Assembly (NCBI GenBank): GCA_022605405.1
Contig: JABYQQ010000002.1
Span: forward strand, 2,914,001 to 2,978,000
Direction: 5' to 3'
DNA: 64,000 bases
Source of the DNA: Earliella scabrosa
Lineage: Eukaryota; Basidiomycota; Agaricomycetes; Polyporales; Polyporaceae
The notes under the pieces were generated by a model. That model worked only from the letters and a program-made list of their open reading frames with translations, did not search any database and was not told where the DNA came from. Position numbers and translations under genes: made by a program. Shown piece after piece: positions 43,046 to 55,170 of the stretch. Positions within the stretch are counted from its first letter, which is position 1. Every line of letters begins with the position of its first letter.

Positions 43046-44805
43046 CTACGTGAACTGGCAGACGCCACAACCCTGCCCGTCCGCACTGAGGCCCGAGCCA
43101 CGTACGTCGCACGTCTGCAGCTGCGCGAGGCCGCAGAAGGACGTTCCCGCCGACACTTGGCCGACGAGCTGGCTGTTGCCCGTAAGCGTGAGCGCCTGGA
43201 GGTTCGGTGGGAACCTGGACGAAAGCGGGTTCGTCAGAGCGTTGTTATCGAGGTGGAGCTCGACGAGCGAGCTGAAGGCGGAGAGGTCGGACGGGAGGCT
43301 TCCAGAAAGGGAAGTAGAAGAGAGGTCACTGTAGGAAGAGAGGTCAGCGCATTAGCACATGGACAGAGAGACGGGCGACGTACAGGGTCTGGAGCGAGCG
43401 GCCGGCGGAGCTCGACAGGAGCGCGGAGACGGGGTTGGTGGACAGAGGTTGGTCGTTGATCACCCTACATGACCATCAGCATGCGATAACAACGTATAGG
43501 TCGATCGACCACGTACAGGTTCACCAAGGGAAGGGATGTGAGACCGGACGTCACGTCGCCAGTCATCTTCGCGTTCTTGACGAGCGTGAGGGTGGCGAGC
43601 TTCCCGAGCGACCGCAACAGCGCCGGAGGAGGGCTACTGAGTGCTGTGGACTCGAGATGGAGGGTGTTGAGCTCCGTGAGCGCGTTGAACGACGCCGGGA
43701 AGTCACCCGCTGCCATTACTTGGTGAGCATGCAGGGTAGATGCGGCACAACACCGATCGACTCACCAGGCACGTTCGTATCTCCAACAATCTGAAGACTT
43801 GTGAGTGCGGTCAAGGCGGTAACTTCATCCGGGATCTTCGCAGGTACGGCGGGGAACGTCAGTTGTCTACAAGAACGAAGTCAGCCACGACCACATCCAT
43901 CAAGTCCAAGCAACTCACATTGACGAAACCCGTCCAAACCCGTCGCATCGAACACCCTGCCACGCGCAAAAGCGAACGTCCTGTGCCCATCCCGCGTTTG
44001 ACAACCCACGCTGTCCGTCCCCGCTTGCGGTCTCGAAGATGCTGCGCAGACCACAGAACTGAATCGCGTTCCTGACCTGCTGGCCGTCCGCCTGGTTGTT
44101 CTCGAAGAATGCAGATGGCACCTTCTGAAGGATAGGGAGACACGTCGAACACGGATAACCTCGTGGGTCCGAAGGCGCATTGAGCGTATATTGGGATACA
44201 CACTGCTGAGCGTCCTCAGAGAGGCCATTCGAGATGTTCGTTGATCCAGTAGGTGTGGCTGGAGGCGGGGCAGACGTGGACGAGGAGAGGCGCATGACGC
44301 GAACGTTTAGGAAGATGATGTTGCCGAAGAGAAAGAGCAGGAACACGATGAGCGCAACGCCGAGGGCCATCATCCGCCGCCGGCGGTCGTTGTTCTCCCG
44401 GCAGCACTCGCATTTCCGCCGCTTCTCGATTTCGAGCGGAGGCCACTCTTGCAGGGGCACTTCGCGCATCGGGACCCATTGCGGCGGATGTTGTTGGGAC
44501 TCACGTTGAGCAGGCATCCGCAGGTCAAAGAAGTACTTGGTGAAGCGTTCGTGGAAGCGGGACGCCGGGGGTGGACTGGGCTGCTTGCCTTGTTCAAGGT
44601 CCTTTGTGAACGACTGGAGGGTGACCGTGTTCGTCCACTCGGACTGAGAGCGATTGTGGTGGTAAGGCCTGTCTGATGATCGATGGGAGAGGATTGGACT
44701 TGTGGGGTAGTAGTCGGGTGCTGGTGGTGGTACAGTGATCGCGTGTGGTGGGTGTGGTGATGGGTCGCGATCCCAGGTGAACTTGGTGTCGTCGGAGGGC
44801 GGCAT
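43046..44805 (-). CDS. Single-pass membrane protein with leucine-rich ectodomain
   Basis: 507 aa in the model with exons (minus) 43919-44805, 43766-43866, 43517-43718, 43384-43464, 43046-43298. The ATG at 44805 was taken, since the upstream in-frame start is TTG. Order: Pro/Ser-rich cytoplasmic region, CCREN cluster, basic RRRR then a transmembrane helix (about 146-168), linker, cysteine region with FCAWQGVRCDG (an LRR N-terminal cap as in plant and fungal LRR proteins), then repeats such as LTELNTLHLESTAL and LATLTLVKNAKMTGD, ending CQFT. The last exon is ambiguous: the stronger acceptor at 43329 reads LDLSSTP in repeat register but then loses frame, while the weaker acceptor at 43299 keeps frame. 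Function unknown; surface recognition is an inference. Confidence 0.78.
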
Positions 44806-46633
44806 GATGGTCGTTAAAGGAGGCAAAATGAGAGAGCAGACTCACGAGGGATCTTTCAGACCTTTATGTTGTATACAGAATGGCTGGACATCCGGCAAAG
44901 CTTGAGGCGGAGAACAATAACATACGTACAATAGCTGTCGGCCGGAGCCGTACTCAACGCTTGTTCCAGCCGCACTATGCGAAGGTGCACAGGCGGCGCG
45001 ACACTATCTACGGCCGGTTGACCAAACCTCTCGTCGTCCTCGTCGTGCCGGGTGGGCGAGGTCGACTGAAGCATCGAGGATAGATCGGTTTGAACGGAAT
45101 TTGACGGAGACACACCACATCGCCTAAAATTCACGACAGTAGAGCACCCAAGGAGTACGCATAGTAATGAGCCAGGCAACGTATAGGATGGCGACGAACG
45201 TCGAACTATGTTACAGATGATGGTCGGGGACGTTGGAGTCTGACGACGGGGCAAACGACGGTGGGGTCCGGACTCGCCCTGTTTATATGTATTTGTACAC
45301 CATTAGCGCTTGTGCTCGTTCTCCTCCTCCTCCTCTCTTACCTGCACAACTTACACTTCTATATCCTAACACCAGGTCAATGGAATTCGACACGTTCGCT
45401 CTAGTGAGGAGCGGAGATACTTGGAGGAGGGCGGCGGAGATGAATGCAGTACAATGTAGTATGAGCTCAGGTGCGTCCGTGACCTTCTGGGAAACACGCT
45501 TTGACCCATTCATGCTGTGACCTCCATTGCAGCTGTTTTCGTAGGCTATTATGTTTCTGTACCTGCAGCGGTTACAGCAGTGACAACGATGACACCAAAT
45601 CCATATCCCGGCGTACATAGTCTCTACTCTCCCTGGACGAGGCAAGGTGAACCAGCAACATGCCCGACCGCCGACGCGCATGTCTAGACTCCACTATTTT
45701 GCGGGGAAAAGTTCGTTCAATACCACCAACCGCTCAATCCCGATCAGAGAGGTCGATGTGCACTATCTCCCTACGTCATCGCTACCGACTTCGAGGGCTG
45801 TTGGAAGGGCTGTTGCAACAAGTCTGTGTGACTCGGTGAGTCTCCCATGATCAATCGGACTGCATTCATTCTGAACGACAGCAAGAGTTGGTGTTCAGAC
45901 TCGAATGGGGGCGGTAGTCACTAGATCGCGAGACCGGCAAGCAATCGTTCAGAAACCGTCACTTTGCAATCACCGACGGGCGGTCACGTAAATCTCGCTT
46001 ACAGGCCCTCGTGAGGTCAGTTCTCTTGCCCTCATTGCTCGGGCGGTGATGGAAGCTGTTCTGGATATAATAAGCACTCCCAACTTCATCTCTGTACACG
46101 CGAGGATCCAGCCTCATCGGTCGTCCAGCCTTCGGAAACACGGCTGTGTCTGTCCGATCGCGCATGTTATCGCTGATATCATCCACAGACTCTGCCTGTC
46201 GATGTCGCCAAGAGGGAATCCGATACGCTTACGCTCCCTTCTTTTCTTTAGGTCTTGGCTGGACGCCGTTCCATTCTCCACCTTGATCTATGTCTTTCGC
46301 TCTACTGCTCCAGCATCTGGCTGCCAACGTCGCATTTGTGAACAGAGTCACCGTTGTTCGCGGGGATATTCTGAGGGACGGCGAGCCTACTCGTGGGTAC
46401 ACATACATACGTTGTCCGCCGCTGTCCTCTACCCCCGTGTCGCGATCCCGTTGAGGACATCTCTCCCTCTACCGCATCTCACAGCCTGTCGCAGCACTGC
46501 TATTCCGATCGCTCACCGCTCTCTCATACTCTGCACCTCGTGAAGGAGACCGAGCCATTTGCAGCCTTCCCGAAACACACGATTTACGCGATCATACTAT
46601 CCAAAAAATCACATCTTCGTTCGTCCACGAAAC
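44806..46633. other. Intergenic, no gene recognised
   Basis: About 1.8 kb. The minus ORF 44856-45254 (132 codons) is the longest and shows no domain. The last few hundred bp should contain the promoter and 5' leader of HET gene 2. Confidence 0.4.
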
Positions 46634-49311
46634 ATGTACATGCTCGACTCCGCCCGCGCAGAGCTGCACTATTTCCTCACCCCGGAGGCCGTGCTAGAGA
46701 GATACGGCAAATACGCGATCTTGTCACACGTCTGGGACGGGGGGGAGCAATCCTTCAAGGAGGTCAAGAAGATCGCAAAGCGGTGCGCTAGGACTGGCCA
46801 GAACCCTCGGGACGATCCCCAGTTGTCCGACAAGGTGCGGCAGTGCTGCATACTCGCGGAGAAACACGGATATCGATGGGTGTGGATTGACACCTGCTGC
46901 ATCGACAAGAGCAGCAGCACCGAGCTCTCCGAGGCGATTAACTCCATGTTCCGCTACTACTCCCTTTCCAGTGTTTGCTATGCATATCTCCGAGATGTCC
47001 CTACACCCGAGGGCGTCTCCCTTCCCAACATATCCAGCTTGGACTACCGAACCGTTAACAAGTTCCGGTGCAGTGTATGGTGGTCGAGAGGCTGGACCCT
47101 GCAGGAACTCATCGCACCCGGGTTGGTCCTCTTCCTGTCGGAATCTTGGGACATCATCGGATCAAAATACGACCTCTCAACCATCGTCACATTCTTATCC
47201 TCTATCCCTAAGGATGTCCTCCGGCACGAGCGGGCTTTATCGGACGTCTGCATAGCGCAGCGCATGTCGTGGGCAGCGTATCGCAAGACGACTCGTGTGG
47301 AGGACGAAGCGTACTGTCTTCTCGGGATCTTCAACATCAACATGTCGACGCTCTACGGGGAGGGACGAATGGCCTTCCGACGTCTGCAGGAGGAAATCAT
47401 CAAGACGAATCCGGACACCACTATCTTCGCTTGGGGCGCCGCAATCGACGGTGATGCCTTCAAAGGACAACGCGAGAACTCTAGCGACATTGAATACAAT
47501 CTCCTGGCCTCTTCTCCGTCCGACTTCAAAGAGTATTCTTCCTATGAGTATGCACCACCACAAGAGGTGAGCCGCAACCCATCATACTTGAACTATTGAC
47601 TGAGTGATACATGGATGACTCATATCTACAGCTCGAATTCATGACGGATGACCTTCCCCGATTTGAGTTCACGCCATATGGTATTCGTGCACACATCCCT
47701 ATCCTGGACATTGACGGAGAACAATTCGCGGACCTTTGCTGCGTCACTCGCCGTGGCGAGCGATTGCTTTTTACACTCTTTCAGAATGCAACGCATGATT
47801 CCAGTCAGCAGCGGCGGGGTATGTATGGTATCAAGGGGATACGGTCTCAACGCCCTGGTTACGACTCCTCCAGCCATCGTTGCATTGCATTCAAATTCGA
47901 CACCGAAAGATACATTTCCCATGCGCCGACTTGGAGGGACATCTACTTCACGAACGAACCCTCTTCCCAGAAGCCAACGCATCACTTCCCGATGAATTAT
48001 AGTCTGTCTACCACTGTCCGTTACCCAAGCTGGACCGAACTCGCCAGATTCGCGGACCGTATGCATATGACTGTCACGACTATCACTGGCGCCCGTGGTG
48101 GCGACAGACCACTTGTCATTACCTTCCGACACAAGCGTCTCGGGCAGCCTTTGGAGTTGTCTGAAATAGACACAGAGACGTCGGTCGCGCTTACAGTGGG
48201 TAGATGTCACATCCACTCTGTTCCCAATGCCATGCACTCTGCGACCACGAGCAGCACGTCTATATGGATGACCCTCATGCCAGTCTCAACAAGCACTTCA
48301 TACAATGCATCCCACTCCTCTCATAACTGTACCACCGATCATGTCATGCGGTGGAATAATCTGCGAAGGACATTGCCTATCATATACCCATCTCGCCCTA
48401 CCCCCTTCTCGCATGTGTATGCGCCCGTCTTTATGTCGGAATCCCGTGTGGTTGGTGTCTCATTCACTCCATGTCCGTTCAATCCTTCCGGAACCCTATC
48501 GCTCAATCTCTCACAATTGTCGCTTCAATCATGGAGCTCTTTCGACTTCTACTCATTGACAAAGGAGTATCTGAAAAACCTAGATACAGCGCGCTCCGAG
48601 TCGCTGCAGCACCTACCAGACCCGAGCCATCTTCATGCCCTAGCACCAATGTCGGGTTTTCGGTTCCGCCAATGGCACAGCCCGCTCATGAGGACGTTCG
48701 GAGTGTCTCTTTTGGAGACTGAAGATGAGGAGCAAACGTGCTTCCTTGGAACTACAGTTTCCGGCGACATACAACATCCGCGTGCATGTATTTGCATTGG
48801 CAATATTACGGGCATGACATGGTTATATACCAAGTGTTTTACCTTCGACACCTACTGGACTGACTCTAGAACTGGACATTGTGACGTTCTTGCATACAAT
48901 CGCGGTACCATGGAATGGGTCCTCACATCTCACGGTCAAGTTCCTCCCGCGCACCGCCCAATTGCAGCTGGCTGTACGAACGATGGTCGGGCCCTCTACT
49001 ATGCCCTTGGAGAGATCAACGGTAGGAGCACGATCGGTGTAACAGCTGAACACATGGTTAGCACCCAGCCACCTTCAAGTACATGCATGTTTATCGAGTT
49101 GTCCTCAACAGGGTGGCGCGTCGTGCATTGTCTTCTCCAATGACATTGGCAATCAGTCTGGGTGGCAGACCCTCTTTACATCAGAGAAGCTAGAGAGTGA
49201 CTACCGGATCTTGTAGGTGTCTTTGTTTCATCTCGGACTTGATGTTGAAAGGGAGAGACTGCGGACTGACATGGGTCCACACGCAGGTGCTGGAAGAGTG
49301 ATCTTCATTGA
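46634..49311 (+). CDS. HET-domain protein 2
   Basis: Exons 46634-47566, 47632-49056, 49112-49212 and a tiny last exon 49287-49311; 827 aa. The last exon (CWKSDLH) was added because HET gene 3 has a matching one (CWKDRL) after a donor at the same codon; without it the protein would stop at 49216. HET domain in the first ~250 residues: YAILSHVW, WVWIDTCCIDKSSSTELSEA, RGWTLQELIAP; then MSWAAYRKTTRVEDEAYCLL and LYGEGRMAFRRLQEE, a conserved post-HET segment. A ~500-residue C-terminal region of unknown fold follows. HET proteins trigger heterokaryon incompatibility and cell death or act in non-self recognition; the C-terminal part probably sets specificity. Head of a duplicated block shared with HET gene 3. 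Confidence 0.9.
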
Positions 49312-52300
49312 AGTACTCACGGCGCCAGCTCTGGTTGTGTACGTGTACATGAAAGGGCATATTTATAGATCTGTATCGCACCTCCTGGCATCGCGACAGT
49401 TTCGTGCGACACGCTGGTATACAGAGATCGGGCCCGGGCGCTCGCGAATCCTGAACTGAGCTGGCTCGCTGCCCGGCGCCGCGTCAGCAGTCTGCTACGC
49501 GACCCAACTGCAAGAACACACATACATCGTACCATATGGCCACCGGAGTGACCTGACGGACCGAGCTTGACAACTCTGGCGTCGACAATTCATTCGCTTA
49601 GCGGCGCTGGACATCCGGCAAGCGTCGTCGGCGGTCGTACCTTGACATGAATGGCCATGAGGTCTTCGACGAGAGCAGGACAAGATAAGGGGACGCCCGG
49701 ACGTCCAACGCCCGCCGCGTCAACGCCGCCTCTCGGATTCCATCGATCGACTCTGAGACGAGAAGAGCCGGTCAGTATGGTAGGCTCAGACTTGCATGCG
49801 CGATGCGGAGACGTCCGCCTTGAGGTCTTCCGGAGCGCCGATACAGGCCCCCTGAGACGTAGTCTGAGGCGGTAGCCGCAGAGGGCGTAACACGCCATGG
49901 CCCGACAATTCCATGGGTGAATCCAGTTGCTGGCCCTGTTGCGTTTCGACCCGCGCCGAAACGCCAGGTGTGAGGGTCGCGGAAATGTCCTCCACGGATC
50001 GTGACAGGGGGACACGCGAAGATCCATAGCAGACATGAGTGGATTGACGGAAAGGGAAAACCTGTATCAGCGCGCGCGGAGCCGCTTATCCCAAGGCACC
50101 GGGGTGAACGACGGAGTGGTGCAGCACCAAAGAGTACGACCTCTCGTCCGCGATATAAGGACTTGGTCGTGGAGAAACATCAGCGCGACCGCGACCAACG
50201 TAGAGAGGGGGCGTAAACGCGTACCACGAATAACCCAGAATGACCATCGGCAGCTCCGAGAGATGGATCATAGGTTCCGGGTGAGTCGAGCGCCCGCGCC
50301 CCAGTAGACGATTAAGATCCCGAGCCCTCCCCTCCCATCACCATCCTCCGCGCACCGCGATGGGCCTCCACGTCGCACGCACGCTTGAGCGACTCCATGC
50401 GCTCGAGCTCCTGCTCGACTATGGAAAGCCGGCAGCGCAGGAAGCGAAGTTGGGGACCTCTACGGAGAGCATCGTGTGCGGCTCATCTTCGCCCTGGTCG
50501 GTGATGCAGACGGTAAACTCGCGCGTTCGAGAGGCATCACGGATGAAGTCCGCGACGACGTCACTGGTTGAGTCTGACCACTGGATATGACGACTCACCC
50601 TGCAGCGGGAGCACGTCGGGATCACAGCGAAGTATCTCAACGCGCTTGCATGAGATGCTGCACATTCCCGTCGTCAGCCCCCTTCCCAGTCGTAGACATG
50701 ATCAACTACTCACCCCAGATCTCCACCATATGCACGTCATTCGCCGGTCGCGTAGGGTCATCATGGACACTTCGGCTGGCCTACACACGAAGCCTCCAAT
50801 GTGCTGGAGATTCTTCATCTCTCGAAGCTCGAGTTCCGAACTTGTCTAGAATCGCCTTCGGTCGTCTTCAACGACCCATTGCGGCGAAGGTGCGGTCGGA
50901 CTTGAGAGTGTGCTAGTATGGCGTGCGTCGGGAGTGAGAATGCTGCAGCCTACACGGCAGTACTAGTGGAGCTGTAACACATTGCGGTCCAAGTAGCGGG
51001 AAGGGAGCGCGGGCAAAGAATAGTATGTACACCGACGCAGACGTCGATCGAGGGAGAGAGAACCTTCGGGCGCTCAAGCACTTGTGCCAATCCTTCTTTT
51101 CTCCCGTCATGGACCACGGACTTGGATTGGATTTCGTTGACCTGCCACCTAGCTCGTCCTACACCCACTTCTCTCGACTCCAACGAATTGATGACTCAAG
51201 TACTCAAGCTGACGATTTGAAAAGCCGCGAGACATCGTGGGCCTTATGGCCGCCGACTGGAGAGGGCGTCATGGGAGGCCATTGATTTCCGCAAAACGTG
51301 GAGGGGAGGAGACTAGGATGTTTCAAGGATCCGTGCACAGGTGCGTCCGAGCCCCTTCATTGCGAAGACATACATAGCTACTGACGCGCGCAAATATACA
51401 GTCATCCTCAGGATCTCCACGTATCGTATCGTCAACATCGACGGGTCGCACTGTGCCCATTGCAGTGGCCCATTCTCATTCCCCGTGGCGACTATGTCCT
51501 ATATTTCCATTCGTCGTTGGTCATGTCAGGCGATCGTTCCAAGCAAGTTCCCCATCATGATGACCTTCCACATCCCGAACCATCTGGCATATGGTCCCAC
51601 CCAGCACGCCCGCGTTCCGCAGGGCTTCCCTGTTCTACTCGTGAAGCTTGAACCTCCCGACGTCTGGTCTCATGCTGTACGGACGCGACACGACAGGGCT
51701 CTTATGAGCTCGACGGTAATAGGCTCCCTCTTTTAGAGGTCTGGCACGACTGCCCACATGAGACGTCCTCATGCTGCTCATCGCGGCCGCGATAACCAGA
51801 AGCGGATAGGTTAGGCTCCTCCGCATTGAATATCGGGGATGACCCACAGCACACGTCAATCCCAGCATCGTTCTTCCCGCCAAGCTCCTCCGATCGCGGC
51901 ACAGCAACACTCGATTCATCCTGGTCATCGTCATTCATCGCCACTCGCGTACGCCATTTCAACCAAATCGCAAATCGAGCTCTGTAACTTGCCTATTCGT
52001 TCTACCTCCTCCCTGACTTGGCAACGACGCACACTCTTCGACATGTCCTTCGGCTTCACTCATGCCCGGATCCGCAAGCTGGGGATGCTTGTCGAAGCAT
52101 TGGGAAGGATGCGCGGAAGGCAACGAAGGGCGGGACGCTGGGAAACCATGAATATGCTCGTCGGTGCGTCAGGACTTCTCGCGAAGAGGCAATTCTTTGA
52201 CTCATAACCTCTGTCGTTCCTACCTCAGGTCGCGTTGTGTAGCAAGCAGTCGGAGATGCTACGCCATGCGGGTTCATGTCGCTCCTAACGCAGTGTCCTG

Positions 52301-53760
52301 CTGCGCAGGTCTGTCCATCCAACCCTTCATGAGATCTGCCTCCTCGGACTCATGGTCCTCGTCCGAGCCCAGCGCAGCTCTAACCGCTCTCATAGGGACT
52401 TCCGCGCCCACCAGGACAACGCCATCGTTCCGCTGCCCACATCCAATGTTCTATCCACGGATTCTGCGTCGTGGCTGCTCGGTGCTGGGAGGCCACGACG
52501 AATCTCGCGACCCTCGAAGAGCGCGACCCATTTGTCATGTTCCCGGGGCTATCGACTACATCCGCGGCGCACTCCCTTCTCCTGCTCCAACTTCGTGATC
52601 GGGTCGAGGAGGTCCACCGAACGAAGTGCAACGAACATATCTCTGCTCTAAGCATGCTCCAGGGTTCTGGGCGACCGGGACCGAGACCTACCTGCGACAC
52701 CAAAGGAGTGGAGGCATCCTCGACCGACCACGCACTCGGGACAAGGAGGGGTCCGCAATGGCACATCTGGAACAACACGTCGCGACACTCTTCCTCCCTT
52801 TTAGACACGCAGACGGCCGAGCGGCGACGACGAGCGCGGGAGGAGTGGTCATCGCCTGTGCCGGTCCCCAACCCCGTCTGGAGATCCACGGCCTCTCCCC
52901 GCCTTGCACCAACAGCGTCGTAGCTCCTCTATCCATTGTCGAGCCCAGCACCGTCATTTACCCCTCTCCCGGCGGCATTCCCGGTCAATCACCGCGGAAT
53001 GCACAACTCTTCACTTCAACCACGCGATCTCCCCAGTTCGACGCCATTCGCGATCCTTACCGTTGAGCGTCCGTCCTCTTCATAGGGCGATGTGCTCCTC
53101 ATGTCCCTAGGTATCCACCGTCTCCTGTCTCCGTTCGCCATAGACTTCGTCCTAGCGCACCTCGATATCATTCTCATGGTCGCAGTACACAACGAACGCA
53201 CCGTATGGCGGTGGTGAATATCAAGAGTCTGCGCTGCACGAAGACCGACGAGCCGTCCCGACCAACCTCGCGGGCTTGGGCTCGGCGGGCACAGCGGCGG
53301 AAGAGAGAGGGCGAGCGCGCCGTCGCCAGAGGAGACAGGAGGAAATGAGGGATCTCCGTGTGTGTCAAGATGGTCAAGCATATGCAGGACCCCGTCGCGA
53401 ACATGCAGGAGATCGCGATGTCGAGTGTATAAACCCATATACGGGAGGATCTGCTGGACGTCCCCCTCCTCCTTCCTCTCTCTCGCTCTGAAGCGCAGCC
53501 GGTCCACAGAGGACGTCGAGGAGATATCGAGCACGCCGGCCGTGCGACCAGATGCTTGCGCCAGAACCATGACGCGAGGAGGACTCATACGAGCAAGATG
53601 ACAATCACGGGTCCGGTATGACAGCGGAACAGCCGATGGCGGTGCCCTTCGACCACCCGTCTGTACATCTATGCTTTCTCCCTGCCTTGAACCAATCGCG
53701 CTCATCCATAGGACATGCCCAGCTCACTTGACGTTCCTCCTGGCGATGTTCCCGGTTGGT
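46634..53760 (+). repeat. Segmental duplicate X1 (HET gene 2 and downstream)
   Basis: Tandem diverged copy of about 55171-62700. Corresponding parts: HET gene; 49590-50036 with 58449-58961 (shared CYAL-x-GYRLRLRL type frame); 50690-50790 with 59520-59590; 52320-52410 with 61150-61260; 53108-53212 with 62155-62262; 53275-53350 with 62325-62400; 53520-53660 with 62520-62640. Order is preserved. Confidence 0.65.
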
Positions 53761-55170
53761 CCGGCAGAACGTCCCGCATCCTCGCAATCTTCCTCGCGAA
53801 CATGCTTCGCACCATACCACATCCGGATCCTCTCAGCCGAAGTCACTCAAGACAGTGCACCCAAGGACACTGCCCCAAGCAGCGGTGTGGCCCCATGGTG
53901 TTCGACGTGGACATCAGATGACGAGACCGCTAACCGCTGAGCCCTGAACATCAACTCATCGCGGTCTCAGCCTTCACATGGGCACTTTCGTTCTGCTACC
54001 TGTTTTCGTGTTGATGCGTTCTCGTCGAAGTCGAAGCTAGTAACTGCATCCTGTTGGTGGAAACTCCTATCGGTTCTCAAACATACCATGGATATCAAGC
54101 TCGTAAGAGGCAGTGAGGACCCATTTGGCCCAGTCGACGACTCTCGCCGCATTGACTCCCATATGTATAGATGCCGCTGAATCCTTTTCTTTCACTGTCC
54201 CCAACTGGACGTCGTCCGGACGTCTACCTTCGATCTGTATACTGGATTCTGTACCGTTCCTCCCGACCGCGCCACCGTTGTCCGATAGTGGACCTCGCCG
54301 GTTATCGCGGAAACGAATCTGTGGCGGATTCGGTACGTGTAGCATGCGCAGAGTACGTAGGCACATTGCATATGCACGTTGCTTCTCATCGCCAGTCTCC
54401 GGCTAAGATCAGTCTGAAGATGTCAGATCGGATATACGTTCGCTTGTATGTGACAAGATTGATTGTCATCGGCCAGGGATATTGGTAATTGATAGACTTC
54501 TCCTAGGGCGAAGTTGAATTTCACGCAGGTAACACACCCGACATGGCCGCACCGCCTTGCACTTGAGCCGGCTTCCTTGGGTAGCGGTACGACATACTGG
54601 ACAGGGACCTGTGCATCCCCTGCGCTCTCCCTCCAGTTTGCGATCTCATCGAGGACAACTCGCCGCCTTCAACTCACAAGACGATTCCTACTTCTTACAT
54701 CGCTCCACCGTCTATCTGGTATTCTTCCTCCTGCACGACAACGAACCCCTGCAGCAGCTATAGCATCAGTCTCCACATCTTGCACGCGCCATCCTCGATT
54801 CCCAGTAACCCATTCTGTCTCATTCCATCCCACCGCAACCGAGCCTGTTCCATCCTTCACTGCCCATTCTGTTCCGTCCTACGCCACCTATTCCATCCGG
54901 TTTTCTTCCCTGTTCCTCTGCTCGGGTGTCTGAGGGCTTCTAACAGCAAGACCCTGCGGCTATACGGAACCACTGGCCTTGGCTCCCCCCATCGAGGGTT
55001 AGTCTCATCACGAGCTCCGATATCCTATCCCGAGCTCATCACGTATACTTCTCAGACATACGCTCCATTTGATTCCCCGTTTCCCGCCGATCTCGTTCGT
55101 CTCTCTCTCATTCAAGATTTCGCTAAAACAAAGTCCCTCGAGTCCATATATCTTCATTCTCGATCACACC
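49312..55170. other. Degenerate region downstream of HET gene 2
   Basis: No gene could be assembled in ~5.9 kb. Short open pieces are scattered on both strands, e.g. a minus exon-like stretch at 50419-50640 (WSDSTSDVVADFIRDASRTR) and another at 54067-54366, without a recognised family. Most of it aligns in order with 57840-62700, so it is old duplicated DNA that has decayed. The last ~500 bp contain the promoter of HET gene 3. Confidence 0.5.

Noticed and set aside
44856..45254. 132-codon minus ORF
   Set aside because: No domain, no homology recognised, no splice partners; could be chance.
54067..54366. Minus ORF resembling the hydrophilic tail of a membrane protein
   Set aside because: No transmembrane exons could be joined upstream; too little to support a gene.
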